NCBI GenBank assembly: GCA_045124055.1
Contig: JBGVKZ010000046.1
Span: forward strand, 1-64,000
Direction of reading: 5' to 3'
Length of the DNA: 64,000 nt
From: CALZKI01 sp045124055
GTDB lineage: Bacteria > Bacillota > Clostridia > Lachnospirales > Lachnospiraceae
This document shows, one piece after another, positions 15,508-23,553 of the stretch; within the stretch, counting starts at the first letter, position 1, and every line of letters begins with the position of its first letter. The notes beneath the pieces were generated by a model. The model did no database searches, was not told the origin of the DNA, and saw nothing but the letters and a program-made list of their open reading frames with translations. A program made the position numbers and the translations under genes.

Positions 15508-17511
15508 TTACGAAGCCGATTTTAATGTATATTCTGCTTTGGCCTTTCGATTATTCACAATAATGATTGCCACCAAAATAGCTACTATGCAAAGTACGGC
15601 AATTAGTCCAGGTACAAAACCAACACCAAAGCTGCCGGTTGTAATCAATGTACCAATCTGATATACCAGAAATGCTACTGTATATCCTGTTCCAAGCTGA
15701 AGGGCAACGCCACCCCAGAACCACTTGCTGCTCTGCATTTCTGAATTCATCGCACCGAGAGCTGCAAAACAAGGTGGAGTATATAAATTAAACATAAGGT
15801 ATGCAAGGGCAGCCACTTTTGTTAAGCCCATTGCAGTAGCAACTACATTTCCATCACCAACTAAAGCCAATTCTTCTGTATCGATAACACTGGTTAAGCC
15901 ATAGCAAACTGCTAAAGTGGCAACTACATTTTCTTTGGCAATAAAGCCTGTAATAGCTGCTGCCGCAAGCTGCCATACTCCAAATCCTAGTGGAATCAGT
16001 AAAACAGCCACTGGAGAAGCTATGCTTGCCAAAATAGAAGTATTCTCCATTCCTTCTTCTACCACTTCAAAGTGCCAGTTGAACGTCTGCATAATCTGTA
16101 CTACCGTATTACATACCAAAATGATGGTTCCTGCTTTTACGATATAAGCTTTACCACGGGATAACATCGATAAAGTCGCTCTCTTAAGGCTTGGAAGCTT
16201 ATATTCAGGAAGCTCAATAATAAAGAAGGATTTTTTGTATTTTTGAGCAGTCACTTTTTTCACCAATAAGGCACCTAATAAAATCAACAAAATACCTACA
16301 AAATACATCAAAGGACTAATCCATTCTGATTTTGGGAAAAATGCACCTACGAAAAGGGCGATTACCGGGAGTTTTGCTCCACAAGGCATAAATGGAGTAA
16401 GCATTGCTGTGGCTCTACGTTCTCTTTCATTACGAATGGTACGACAAGCCATAACACCAGGAATTGCACAACCTGTACCGATTACCATAGGAATCACAGA
16501 CTTACCGGAAAGCCCTACTTTTTTGAAAATAGGGTCAAGCACAACCGTCGCACGTGCCATATAACCACAATCTTCCAAAAGAGCAATCAGGAAATACATT
16601 ACCATTACTAATGGTAAGAAACCAACCACAGCACCAACTCCACCGATAATACCATCTACTAAAAGTGCCTGTAAAACCGGATTTGCATCACTGACTTTCT
16701 CAGCTACAAACCCCTGAAATGTTTCAATGAGACCTACTAACCAATCTGCAATCCAAGTTCCAACTGTGGTCTGTGAAATATAAAATACCAAGAACATAAC
16801 CAGTGCAAAAATTGGAATGCCAAGCCACGGACTTGTAATCACTTTATCAATCTTATCTTGAATACTTACGTCCTTTGTCAAAACTTTACGGGTTTCTACC
16901 GCATCTACCACACCGTTTACAAATTCAAAACGTTTTCTATCTGCCATTTCTACTGCTGCTTTGTCTTGTAAATCAATGTCTTCCTGTACATATGTAGCTT
17001 TTTGTCCTTTTCCCACTAAGGAAACTGCTTTTTCTACCACTGCTTTTAAGCCATTGTCTCCAGAAGAAACTGAAACCGTTTCAAATACCGGACAGTTTAA
17101 CTTTTCTGCCAAAAGCTCTACATCAATTTCTGTATCTTTCTTTTCATTGATATCGCTCTTGTTTAAAGCAATAACTACCGGAATATCCAGTTCCAAAAGC
17201 TGTGTTGTAAAAAACAAACTTCGGCTTAGGTTTGTAGCATCTACAATATTGATGATAACGTCTGGATTTTCATTTTTTACATAAGTACTGGTAACACTTT
17301 CTTCCGAAGTAAAAGGTGACATCGAATAAGCACCTGGCAAGTCGACTATGATTAAGTCTTCTGCTCCATCATAATAGCCTCTTTTAATTGGACTTTCCTT
17401 CTTTTCTACGGTAACGCCTGCCCAGTTACCAACTTTTTCATTTCTACCCGTTAGGGCATTATACATTGTGGTTTTTCCACTGTTTGGATTTCCTGCTAAT
17501 GCAATTCTCAT
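15508..17511 (-). CDS. feoB: Ferrous iron transporter FeoB
   Basis: 667 residues. FeoB takes up Fe(II) across the cytoplasmic membrane and couples it to an N-terminal G-protein domain. G1 is GNPNSGKTTMYNALTG (residues 7-22), followed by G3 DLPGAYS and G4 NKSD; the membrane part (about 230-650) contains two Gate domains, with GTGCAIPGVMACR and TPFMPCGAKLPV as the conserved cysteine-containing blocks. Slightly shorter than E. coli FeoB. It follows feoA by about 106 bases and precedes the Cys-rich protein. Confidence 0.97.
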   Translation of the reverse strand: MRIALAGNPNSGKTTMYNALTGRNEKVGNWAGVTVEKKESPIKRGYYDGAEDLIIVDLPGAYSMSPFTSEESVTSTYVKNENPDVIINIVDATNLSRSLFFTTQLLELDIPVVIALNKSDINEKKDTEIDVELLAEKLNCPVFETVSVSSGDNGLKAVVEKAVSLVGKGQKATYVQEDIDLQDKAAVEMADRKRFEFVNGVVDAVETRKVLTKDVSIQDKIDKVITSPWLGIPIFALVMFLVFYISQTTVGTWIADWLVGLIETFQGFVAEKVSDANPVLQALLVDGIIGGVGAVVGFLPLVMVMYFLIALLEDCGYMARATVVLDPIFKKVGLSGKSVIPMVIGTGCAIPGVMACRTIRNERERRATAMLTPFMPCGAKLPVIALFVGAFFPKSEWISPLMYFVGILLILLGALLVKKVTAQKYKKSFFIIELPEYKLPSLKRATLSMLSRGKAYIVKAGTIILVCNTVVQIMQTFNWHFEVVEEGMENTSILASIASPVAVLLIPLGFGVWQLAAAAITGFIAKENVVATLAVCYGLTSVIDTEELALVGDGNVVATAMGLTKVAALAYLMFNLYTPPCFAALGAMNSEMQSSKWFWGGVALQLGTGYTVAFLVYQIGTLITTGSFGVGFVPGLIAVLCIVAILVAIIIVNNRKAKAEYTLKSAS

Positions 17512-17617
17512 AGATTTTTCTCCTCATTTTATACTTTGACTCATCTTACTTCATTGTTAGTGTAAACTAACTTATTTTGATAAAAAATAGTGATGAAACA
17601 CCACTACTTAATTCATC

Positions 17618-17830
17618 TTATACCAAAATAGCATTTGCTAAATCATTGTCGATGTTGTATCTGGCATCTTTCACAGAAATAACACAGCTATTTTTCTTAC
17701 GTGATACTACTGTAATCGGTTCTCCACTGTAACAGCCTAACGAAAACAAGAAAGACTTTAATTCCTCATCGTCTGTCACAATATCTTTAATGATATATTC
17801 TTCTCCGACATTTGCTTCTGCTAAATTCAT
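17618..17830 (-). CDS. feoA: Ferrous iron transport protein A, FeoA
   Basis: 70 residues, a small SH3-like cytosolic protein needed for FeoB activity. The core VGEEYIIKDIVTDDEELKSF, FSLGCYSGEPITVVSRK, and the final RYNIDNDLANAILV match FeoA (G-e-x-v-x-v...L-x-x-L-G-l-x-p-G...y-x-l-x-x-x-x-A-x-x-I-x-V). The ATG at 17830 is preceded by GGAGGCGTGT; the frame is open to 17860 but without a ribosome site. First gene of the feo operon. Confidence 0.93.
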   Translation of the reverse strand: MNLAEANVGEEYIIKDIVTDDEELKSFLFSLGCYSGEPITVVSRKKNSCVISVKDARYNIDNDLANAILV

Positions 17831-17896
17831 ACACGCCTCCGTATCTCCTATGTGAAACAAAGGATAAATATGTATTTTAATTACCTAATTTTCCCA

Positions 17897-17951
17897 GTTA
17901 GCTTTCTCTAACTTTCATATGAAGTTTAATATAAGACATTTACTTTGTCAA
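17897..17951 (-). promoter_or_regulatory. feo promoter and candidate DtxR-type operator
   Basis: On the minus strand TTGACA (17946-17951), 17 bases, TAAACT (17923-17928). The inverted repeat GTTAG-CTTTCT-CTAAC (17897-17912) falls at about +4 to +19 of the resulting transcript, where a bound repressor would block transcription. TTAG...CTAA half-sites resemble those of DtxR/IdeR. The regulator gene is divergent and adjacent. Confidence 0.6.
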
Positions 17952-17965
17952 CTATTTTTATTGAA

Positions 17966-17994
17966 TTGTTTTTTTTTCTCAAAAATGTTATGAT
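17966..17994 (+). promoter_or_regulatory. Promoter of the DtxR-family regulator gene
   Basis: TTGTTT (17966-17971), 17 bases, TATGAT (17989-17994), about 23 bases before the ATG at 18018, which is preceded by TTAGGAGTTGAG. Confidence 0.55.
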
Positions 17995-18017
17995 AAAAAC
18001 AGTTAGGAGTTGAGACT

Positions 18018-18419
18018 ATGAACCATATACAACATCGTTCAAATGAATCCATTGAAGACTATTTAGAAACAATTCTGCTTTTACAGAAAAAATTAGGACA
18101 AGTACGTTCCATTGATATAGCAAATGAAATGAATTTTTCTAAGCCAAGTGTCAGCGTAGCTATGAAAAATCTTCGTGAAAAAGGCTTTATAACGATTGGC
18201 GACAATGGTTTTATTCTTTTGACAGAAACTGGTAAAAAACAGGCGGAAGATGTTTTAGAAAAGCATACTCTTTTAACCAACTGGCTGGTGAGTCTTGGGG
18301 TTGATAAAGAAATTGCACAGGAAGATGCCTGCCGTATGGAACACGATATGAGTGAAGAAACATTTGCCGCAATTAAGACTCACGTAATTGAAACTCATAT
18401 AAATGAGTTGACAAAATAG
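18018..18419 (+). CDS. DtxR/MntR-family metal-dependent regulator
   Basis: 133 residues. The N-terminal winged helix (SIEDYLETILLLQKKLGQVR, then IANEMNFSKPSVSVAMKNLR) and the dimerisation half with the metal-site residues of the family (EKHTLLTNWLVSLGV, EDACRMEHDMSEET) are clear. It lacks the C-terminal SH3 domain, as MntR does. Metal-bound family members repress uptake genes; the divergent neighbour is feoAB, with a TTAG...CTAA palindrome between them, so iron-responsive control of feo is the likely role. Whether Fe or Mn is sensed cannot be read from the sequence. Confidence 0.9.
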   Translation: MNHIQHRSNESIEDYLETILLLQKKLGQVRSIDIANEMNFSKPSVSVAMKNLREKGFITIGDNGFILLTETGKKQAEDVLEKHTLLTNWLVSLGVDKEIAQEDACRMEHDMSEETFAAIKTHVIETHINELTK

Positions 18420-18432
18420 TCATTAAAAATTC

Positions 18433-18472
18433 AAAGAGCTTTGTACCTTTTCATCGTACAAAGCTCTTTTTT
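18433..18472 (+). terminator. Bidirectional terminator after the DtxR gene
   Basis: A 14-bp stem AAAGAGCTTTGTAC/GTACAAAGCTCTTT with a nine-base loop, then T6 on the plus strand. It separates the plus-strand regulator gene from the convergent membrane-protein gene at 18485, and would serve that gene weakly too. Confidence 0.9.
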
Positions 18473-18484
18473 CATAAATTCCTA

Positions 18485-18793
18485 TCAAGCACAAAGTGTT
18501 ACCGTTTCCATACATACGTCTGTAATTGCCATTCCGATGACAAAAATGGTCATAAGAATCAAAATAACGATTGCCCCTTTATCATACACAATTTTTTTCA
18601 CTCCAAAATTTGAGAGGATAAGCTCTACTCCAAGTCCAATCAAAATAAGAGGCCACAGTGAAAAAATGGTACTATACCTTAATATCCCAAACATCGTGCG
18701 AAGTACAAATAATACTCCAAATATCACCATACTGGCTCCGGTTGTCATAGCACCAACCCGATGCGTTCTATATGTTTCTGCACTACTCTCCAT
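18485..18793 (-). CDS. Small membrane protein with LiaI/LiaF-like helix pair
   Basis: 102 residues with three hydrophobic segments. TTGASMVIFGVLFVLRTMFG followed by LWPLILIGLGVELIL is the pattern of the LiaI-LiaF-like transmembrane region (DUF5668-like), found in envelope-stress and anti-sigma operons. The start at 18793 lies inside the end of the preceding gene; the ribosome site GGAGG is 12 bases upstream. It is the last gene of the ECF sigma operon, which fits an envelope-stress module. Confidence 0.65.
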   Translation of the reverse strand: MESSAETYRTHRVGAMTTGASMVIFGVLFVLRTMFGILRYSTIFSLWPLILIGLGVELILSNFGVKKIVYDKGAIVILILMTIFVIGMAITDVCMETVTLCA

Positions 18794-19313
18794 CTTTGTA
18801 TATTTCCTCCTTTTTTCCAGCAATCAAGCGGATGCCAATTACGATAATCAGAACAGCTATTGCCACCTGCGGTATTTTTTCCATAATCGAGTAGGCATAT
18901 TCCCAAAGATAATCCGGAACAAATTGATAGCATACAGATGAAATGTTGTTCCACAATAAAGCTACACCTGTAACAATCAAAATGGCAGCTCCCCATTTTC
19001 TGAGAGTGGGATTGGAAATCTGGATTTTTCTTCCACCGATAAACTCGTTCCAGAAAAAATCATCTTGCATATTTTGAAAATCAAAATCATTCAATGCTGC
19101 AAGATTTCTTGCATGAAAAAAAGAATAAAACCAAATCAGTATCGTATATACTGTCAAACCATATACTCCAAGAACATTTGGGACAATAAAGCCTAAGAAA
19201 AATAATCCCATTAAACTAACGCCGCTTTTCATAAATCCCATATACATTTCTGCCGCTCCTGGTATAAGCGAAAAAATAAAAGTAAAAAATTTGCTTTTTC
19301 TTTGTTGTTTCAT
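18783..19313 (-). CDS. Polytopic membrane protein of the ECF operon
   Basis: 176 residues with about four membrane segments. The N-terminal half (SKFFTFIFSLIPGAAEMYMG...FFLGFIVPNVLGV) resembles TM2-like proteins, with a Pro-Gly-Ala-rich first helix; the C-terminal half holds WGAAILIVTGVALLWNNI and MEKIPQVAIAVLIIVIGIRLI. The ATG at 19313 is chosen because GGAGG lies nine bases before it; an ATG at 19322 overlaps the anti-sigma stop as ATGA but is only three bases from the ribosome site. Function unknown; probably part of the signal-sensing complex with its neighbours. Confidence 0.7.
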   Translation of the reverse strand: MKQQRKSKFFTFIFSLIPGAAEMYMGFMKSGVSLMGLFFLGFIVPNVLGVYGLTVYTILIWFYSFFHARNLAALNDFDFQNMQDDFFWNEFIGGRKIQISNPTLRKWGAAILIVTGVALLWNNISSVCYQFVPDYLWEYAYSIMEKIPQVAIAVLIIVIGIRLIAGKKEEIYKDGE

Positions 19314-19318
19314 TATCA

Positions 19319-19759
19319 TCAACCTCCATTTTCCTCTTTAAAAAATTTAATTTCTAACTTTTCATTCCAAGTCCGAATATTGCCTACAATTTTTGTTAAA
19401 AAGCTTGTTTCATTTAGCACTTCTTCCCTTGTGGTGTACTTTTGAGTAGCTAAAACCTCTTGTTTTGTTGGTACATTTTTTACCTGAAAATAATTCATCT
19501 CAGGTATGCTAAACAATAAAACAATAGCGGCTGCTACCGAAGCAATAACTCGAAAGCTATATTTTACAAATTCTTTTTTCCTGCTTTCTAGCTTATTTAT
19601 CGGAATTATTTCTTTCACACCAGATTGAGAAGACTCCTCTAGCTGTTTCAAAACACTCTCCGTAAAATCAGGAGGTGCTTTTAATAATTCGTGTTGTTCA
19701 ACTTGTAAAATTAGTTGTTCTAACTGCTCATCAGATAAATATTCATCTTCTAATTTCAT
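19319..19759 (-). CDS. Putative anti-sigma factor
   Basis: 146 residues: a cytosolic acidic N-terminus (about 1-65, with a Leu-rich helix LSDEQLEQLILQVEQHELL), one membrane helix (FRVIASVAAAIVLLFSIPEM), and an extracytoplasmic tail of about 50 residues. No HxxxCxxC zinc motif is visible. The start overlaps the ECF sigma stop by four bases (ATGA), which in this family nearly always marks the cognate anti-sigma. I infer that it holds the sigma factor at the membrane. Confidence 0.72.
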   Translation of the reverse strand: MKLEDEYLSDEQLEQLILQVEQHELLKAPPDFTESVLKQLEESSQSGVKEIIPINKLESRKKEFVKYSFRVIASVAAAIVLLFSIPEMNYFQVKNVPTKQEVLATQKYTTREEVLNETSFLTKIVGNIRTWNEKLEIKFFKEENGG

Positions 19760-20280
19760 TCTTTCAGCATCTCCTTTCCAAAAGATTTTTTCAGCATTTC
19801 TCTGGCTCGATAAATTTGTGTATTGATAGTATGTAACCCGGTTTCTAACAAAACAGAAATTTCTTTTGCCGTTTTTCCCTCTACAAAATGCAAAGTAGCA
19901 ACTTCTTTGTATGGTGGCGAAAGGGCTTCACAGGAATGTTTCGGTTCCTCCATAATCTCCTTATTGAGAACTTTCTTCAGTGGGTCCTCTCTATCCACCA
20001 TCATACCTGTATCCATTTCTTCTTGTATAACAGGGGTGCTTCTTCGTTCTGCTGCCTTTAAATAATCAATACACTTATTGCTGGCAATTCGGCACAACCA
20101 AGCCTTTTCCGATTGTCCGTCAAATTGGTCCAAATATCGATAAGCCGCTATGAACGTCTCTTGAGACAAATCTTCTGCCGCAAAGTAATCACCGGTGAGC
20201 TTTAAGCAAATGGAAAAAATCAGATTCTGATACTGATTTATAAGTCTTATAAAGTTTTCTTGTGAATCTATTTTTCCCAC
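19756..20280 (-). CDS. ECF-type RNA polymerase sigma factor
   Basis: 174 residues. Region 2 is YQNLIFSICLKLTGDYFAAE followed by DLSQETFIAAYRYL and WLCRIASNKCIDYLK; region 4 is LSPPYKEVATLHFVEGKTAK with the HTH ISVLLETGLHTINTQIYRAR. The only standard start is the GTG at 20278-20280, but GGAG directly abuts it with no spacing; an in-frame ATA at 20269-20271 sits eight bases after GGAGG and would be the better-spaced start (171 residues). Downstream genes overlap it: anti-sigma and two membrane proteins. The signal is likely envelope stress or a cell-surface cue. Confidence 0.92.
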   Translation of the reverse strand: MGKIDSQENFIRLINQYQNLIFSICLKLTGDYFAAEDLSQETFIAAYRYLDQFDGQSEKAWLCRIASNKCIDYLKAAERRSTPVIQEEMDTGMMVDREDPLKKVLNKEIMEEPKHSCEALSPPYKEVATLHFVEGKTAKEISVLLETGLHTINTQIYRAREMLKKSFGKEMLKE

Positions 20281-20357
20281 CTCCGTTCTGCTTTCATATA
20301 ATATAACGAATTAACTTTTCATTTGTATTCAACTTTTTTTCATTTTTTTAATTTTCG

Positions 20358-20396
20358 CAAAAAAATTGACACCATTGCTTCCGCAATAGTGCCAAT
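20358..20396 (-). terminator. Terminator after the ABC transporter gene
   Basis: A 14-bp stem with two G-U pairs (ATTGGCACTATTGC with GCAATGGTGTCAAT on the minus strand), a GGAA loop, then T7. It lies 19 bases after the stop at 20415. Confidence 0.88.
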
Positions 20397-20414
20397 TATA
20401 TCATATATTTCTCT

Positions 20415-23400
20415 TTATTCTGTTCTAAGAGCTACAACTGGGTCTTTCTTAGCAGCACTCTTAGATGGAATGATACCTGCAATAAGTGTTAAAAGTACAC
20501 TGATTCCAATTAAAATAAGTGCTACTGGAATCGGCAGGATAGCATTTAAGTTATTGATTCCTGTTACCTGATGTAAAATCAGATTGATTGGAATACATAA
20601 TAAGTAGGTGATAAGCACACCTAAAGTACCTGAGGTAAATCCTATGATAACAGTTTCTGCGTTAAACATACTGGAAACATTCTTTTTCGATGCACCAATG
20701 GCACGAAGAATACCAATTTCTTTTGTACGTTCCTGAACCGAAATCAAAGTAATAACACCAATCATAATCGAAGATACAATTAAGGAAATTGCTACAAACG
20801 AAACCAACACATAAGTAATTGCATTAATAATGGTTGTGATAGAGGACATCATAAGTCCTACATAATCTGTATAAGTAATTTCTTCTAATTCTCCTACTTC
20901 TGCATTATACTGTGCAATCGCATCTTCAATAATCTCTTTATTTTCAAAAGAAGAAGCATACAGATTAATGGTAGCTGGTGTATCTAAATTCACATAGCCC
21001 AATTCACGTAAATTGTTTTCGTAGCTGGATTCTGAGAATTCCAGCACTTCTTCATAGTAGCGAACCATCTGTTCTGTGGTATAGTTTTCCATATCCATAG
21101 CTAATGCACCGGCAAGCTGCATATCATTCATAGTACTAAGCTGTGCTTCCACCTGCATAGCATATTGCATTTTCGTCTGTTCTACGACCATTTCTGTGAA
21201 CATTTCTGTAATATCTTCGTCTGACATAGAAGAAATATAGTCTGAAACTTCTTCTTCGGCCATACCCATCTGCTCTACTAAAGCCTGGATAATGGTTGTT
21301 TCCATATCTTCTCTCGTCATAGTTTCCATAGTCTGTGATACCACAGCATCAATTTCTTCCTCGGAAGGAATACTCATAATTTTAATATAAGCATCTGCCT
21401 TACCTTCTTCATCTAAAGAATCAATATATTCCTTAAATTCTACTGTTTTTTCTTCATCACTTAAATCGCCTGTATTTTCAGGGAATGGTAAACCTGTAAA
21501 AATATCGATGGTAGGGTCCGCAAGCTGTGCCTTAATGGCATCGGAATCCTTCGCATTTTCAATGATGTATTCTGTTAATTCACTGGTATAACCAATAGTG
21601 CCTGAGAGCATTGTGGAAACAGAATCCTCGTTTGGACGAATAATACCTGAAACCTTCAAGACAATTCCATTATCATATAAATACTTCAGACCAGTCTGTG
21701 TATCTCTTAAATCTGTATATAAACCGATACTTTCATCCAAGGTATAGCAATCCGCACCTAAAATCGTACGGAATTCCATATCGCAAATTTCTTCAAAGCT
21801 CCAGCTTTCGTCTGAACTCTTAACTTCTTTTGCATTTAAAGCCGCATCTGCCAAATTATCAATGTCTTCTTTTGATTTTAAACCAAGAGCATATAACGCC
21901 ATATCGTCGATTTCATTATTTTCATCAACTACTAAAACAATTTCATTGTATTCGGTTGGCCATGAGCCATAAATAACATCATACTGTTTTTCCAGAATTG
22001 AACTTACCAATTTGCCATTGTCTCCAGGAAGCATTTCCTGCCATAAAGTAGTGGAAGAACCCATTCCGGACACACTCTGCATTCCGCTGGATAAGCTAGA
22101 ACTATTACTCAAATCCATCATAGAAGATAAATCCATTCCAAAGTACTCTATTAATAATTCCTGTAAAAGTGCCTGTGTATCCGACTGGATAATCGTTCCG
22201 TCCACACTCTTTGTATAAACCAGCATATCCATATCATAAGTATACTGAATGCCGTTTATTGCCTCTTTTAACGCCTCATTATCGCTTTCCTCGGAACACT
22301 CTGCTTCAATATATTCCTTAAAAGCCTTTAAATCATTTTCATCTGCTTCCATAGAATTCAGAGAGTTAATCATTTCATAGAGTAATCCCTTTTGATAAAC
22401 TGCATCGTCTTCATGTTCATCACCAGACTCAGCACTGTTTAAGAAAATACTCATTAAACTGGTCATATCTACGTGCTGTGCTTCCAATGTCAAAGGATAA
22501 GAAGATAGCGTTTCTTCCTGAATGGTATCGATGTAGGTCGTCATCCCCTGTGATACTGCAAAAATAAGAGCAATACCAATAATACCAATACTTCCTGCAA
22601 AAGAAGTTAATATGGTACGACCTTTTTTCGTAAATAAGTTCTTAAGGGAAAGACCAAAAGAAGTTATCAGGGACATAGAAGGTTTCTTCACATTCTTTTC
22701 TTTCTCCGTCTTTTCCTTTTCTCTCTTATGTTCTTTTTCTACTTCTTCTCTGGTAAGTGGCATAGAGTCATCTGTAATAATACCGTCTAGCATACGAATA
22801 ATACGTGTGGAATACTTCTCAGCTAATTCCGGGTTATGTGTAACCATAATGACAAGTCTATCTTTGGCCACTTCTTTCAAAATATCCATAACCTGTACAC
22901 TGGTCTGTGTATCTAAGGCACCAGTTGGTTCGTCTGCCAAAATAATATCCGGATTATTTACCAAAGCACGAGCAATGGCAACACGTTGCATCTGTCCACC
23001 TGACATCTCAGAAGGCTTTTTATTTAACTGGTCACCAAGTCCAACTTCTTCCAACGCTTTTTTCGCACGCTGCTTACGTTCTGCCTTGGATACGCCGGAT
23101 AAACTCAGTGCCAACTCCACATTCTGCAAAACACTCTGATGTGGAATCAAGTTATAACTTTGGAAAACAAAACCTACCGAATGGTTACGATAAGCGTCCC
23201 AATCTCTATCTTTGAAATCTTTTGTAGATTTTCCATTGATAATTAAATCACCATCTGTATACTTATCTAGTCCGCCAATTAAGTTCAGCATAGTTGTCTT
23301 ACCACAACCAGAAGGGCCAAGAATGGAAACAAATTCACTTTCACGGAACTGTAAACTTACACCCTTTAATGCTTCAACCTTCAAATCGCCTGCACAATAT

Positions 23401-23429
23401 TCTTTTCTGATATCTTTTAATTCAAGCAT
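20415..23429 (-). CDS. MacB-like ABC transporter, fused ATPase and FtsX-type permease
   Basis: 1004 residues in one chain. The ATPase domain (1-225) has Walker A GPSGCGKTT, signature MSGGQMQRVAIARAL, Walker B IILADEPTGALD and the switch histidine in VTHNPE. A first membrane helix (about 272-292, LTSFAGSIGIIGIALIFAVS) is followed by a very long extracytoplasmic region (about 300-860, strongly acidic) and three more helices near the C-terminus, with the FtsX-type VQERTKEIGILRAIGASKKN block. MacB-type transporters are mechanotransmission pumps handling peptides, lipids or antibiotics. The oversized acidic domain is the main peculiarity and would face the cell wall. Own promoter at 23473-23501. 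Confidence 0.93.
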   Translation of the reverse strand: MLELKDIRKEYCAGDLKVEALKGVSLQFRESEFVSILGPSGCGKTTMLNLIGGLDKYTDGDLIINGKSTKDFKDRDWDAYRNHSVGFVFQSYNLIPHQSVLQNVELALSLSGVSKAERKQRAKKALEEVGLGDQLNKKPSEMSGGQMQRVAIARALVNNPDIILADEPTGALDTQTSVQVMDILKEVAKDRLVIMVTHNPELAEKYSTRIIRMLDGIITDDSMPLTREEVEKEHKREKEKTEKEKNVKKPSMSLITSFGLSLKNLFTKKGRTILTSFAGSIGIIGIALIFAVSQGMTTYIDTIQEETLSSYPLTLEAQHVDMTSLMSIFLNSAESGDEHEDDAVYQKGLLYEMINSLNSMEADENDLKAFKEYIEAECSEESDNEALKEAINGIQYTYDMDMLVYTKSVDGTIIQSDTQALLQELLIEYFGMDLSSMMDLSNSSSLSSGMQSVSGMGSSTTLWQEMLPGDNGKLVSSILEKQYDVIYGSWPTEYNEIVLVVDENNEIDDMALYALGLKSKEDIDNLADAALNAKEVKSSDESWSFEEICDMEFRTILGADCYTLDESIGLYTDLRDTQTGLKYLYDNGIVLKVSGIIRPNEDSVSTMLSGTIGYTSELTEYIIENAKDSDAIKAQLADPTIDIFTGLPFPENTGDLSDEEKTVEFKEYIDSLDEEGKADAYIKIMSIPSEEEIDAVVSQTMETMTREDMETTIIQALVEQMGMAEEEVSDYISSMSDEDITEMFTEMVVEQTKMQYAMQVEAQLSTMNDMQLAGALAMDMENYTTEQMVRYYEEVLEFSESSYENNLRELGYVNLDTPATINLYASSFENKEIIEDAIAQYNAEVGELEEITYTDYVGLMMSSITTIINAITYVLVSFVAISLIVSSIMIGVITLISVQERTKEIGILRAIGASKKNVSSMFNAETVIIGFTSGTLGVLITYLLCIPINLILHQVTGINNLNAILPIPVALILIGISVLLTLIAGIIPSKSAAKKDPVVALRTE

Positions 23430-23472
23430 TTTTCTATCCTTTCACGAATTCTCAATTATCTTTATCTCGCTC

Positions 23473-23501
23473 ATTTTATTGCAACTTGATTCCTGCGTCA
23501 A
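23473..23501 (-). promoter_or_regulatory. Promoter of the MacB-like ABC gene
   Basis: On the minus strand TTGACG, 17 bases, TAAAAT, with the start about 35 bases before the ATG at 23429. Confidence 0.68.
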
Positions 23502-23553
23502 TAGAGTTATTATTTTTTAATATTTCTTTAATAATTCTGAAATGAAAGATAAT

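Noticed and set aside
15513..15545. Second, shorter feoB-like frame near the feoB end
   Set aside because: It is a shadow of the feoB sequence in another frame with cysteine-rich random composition.
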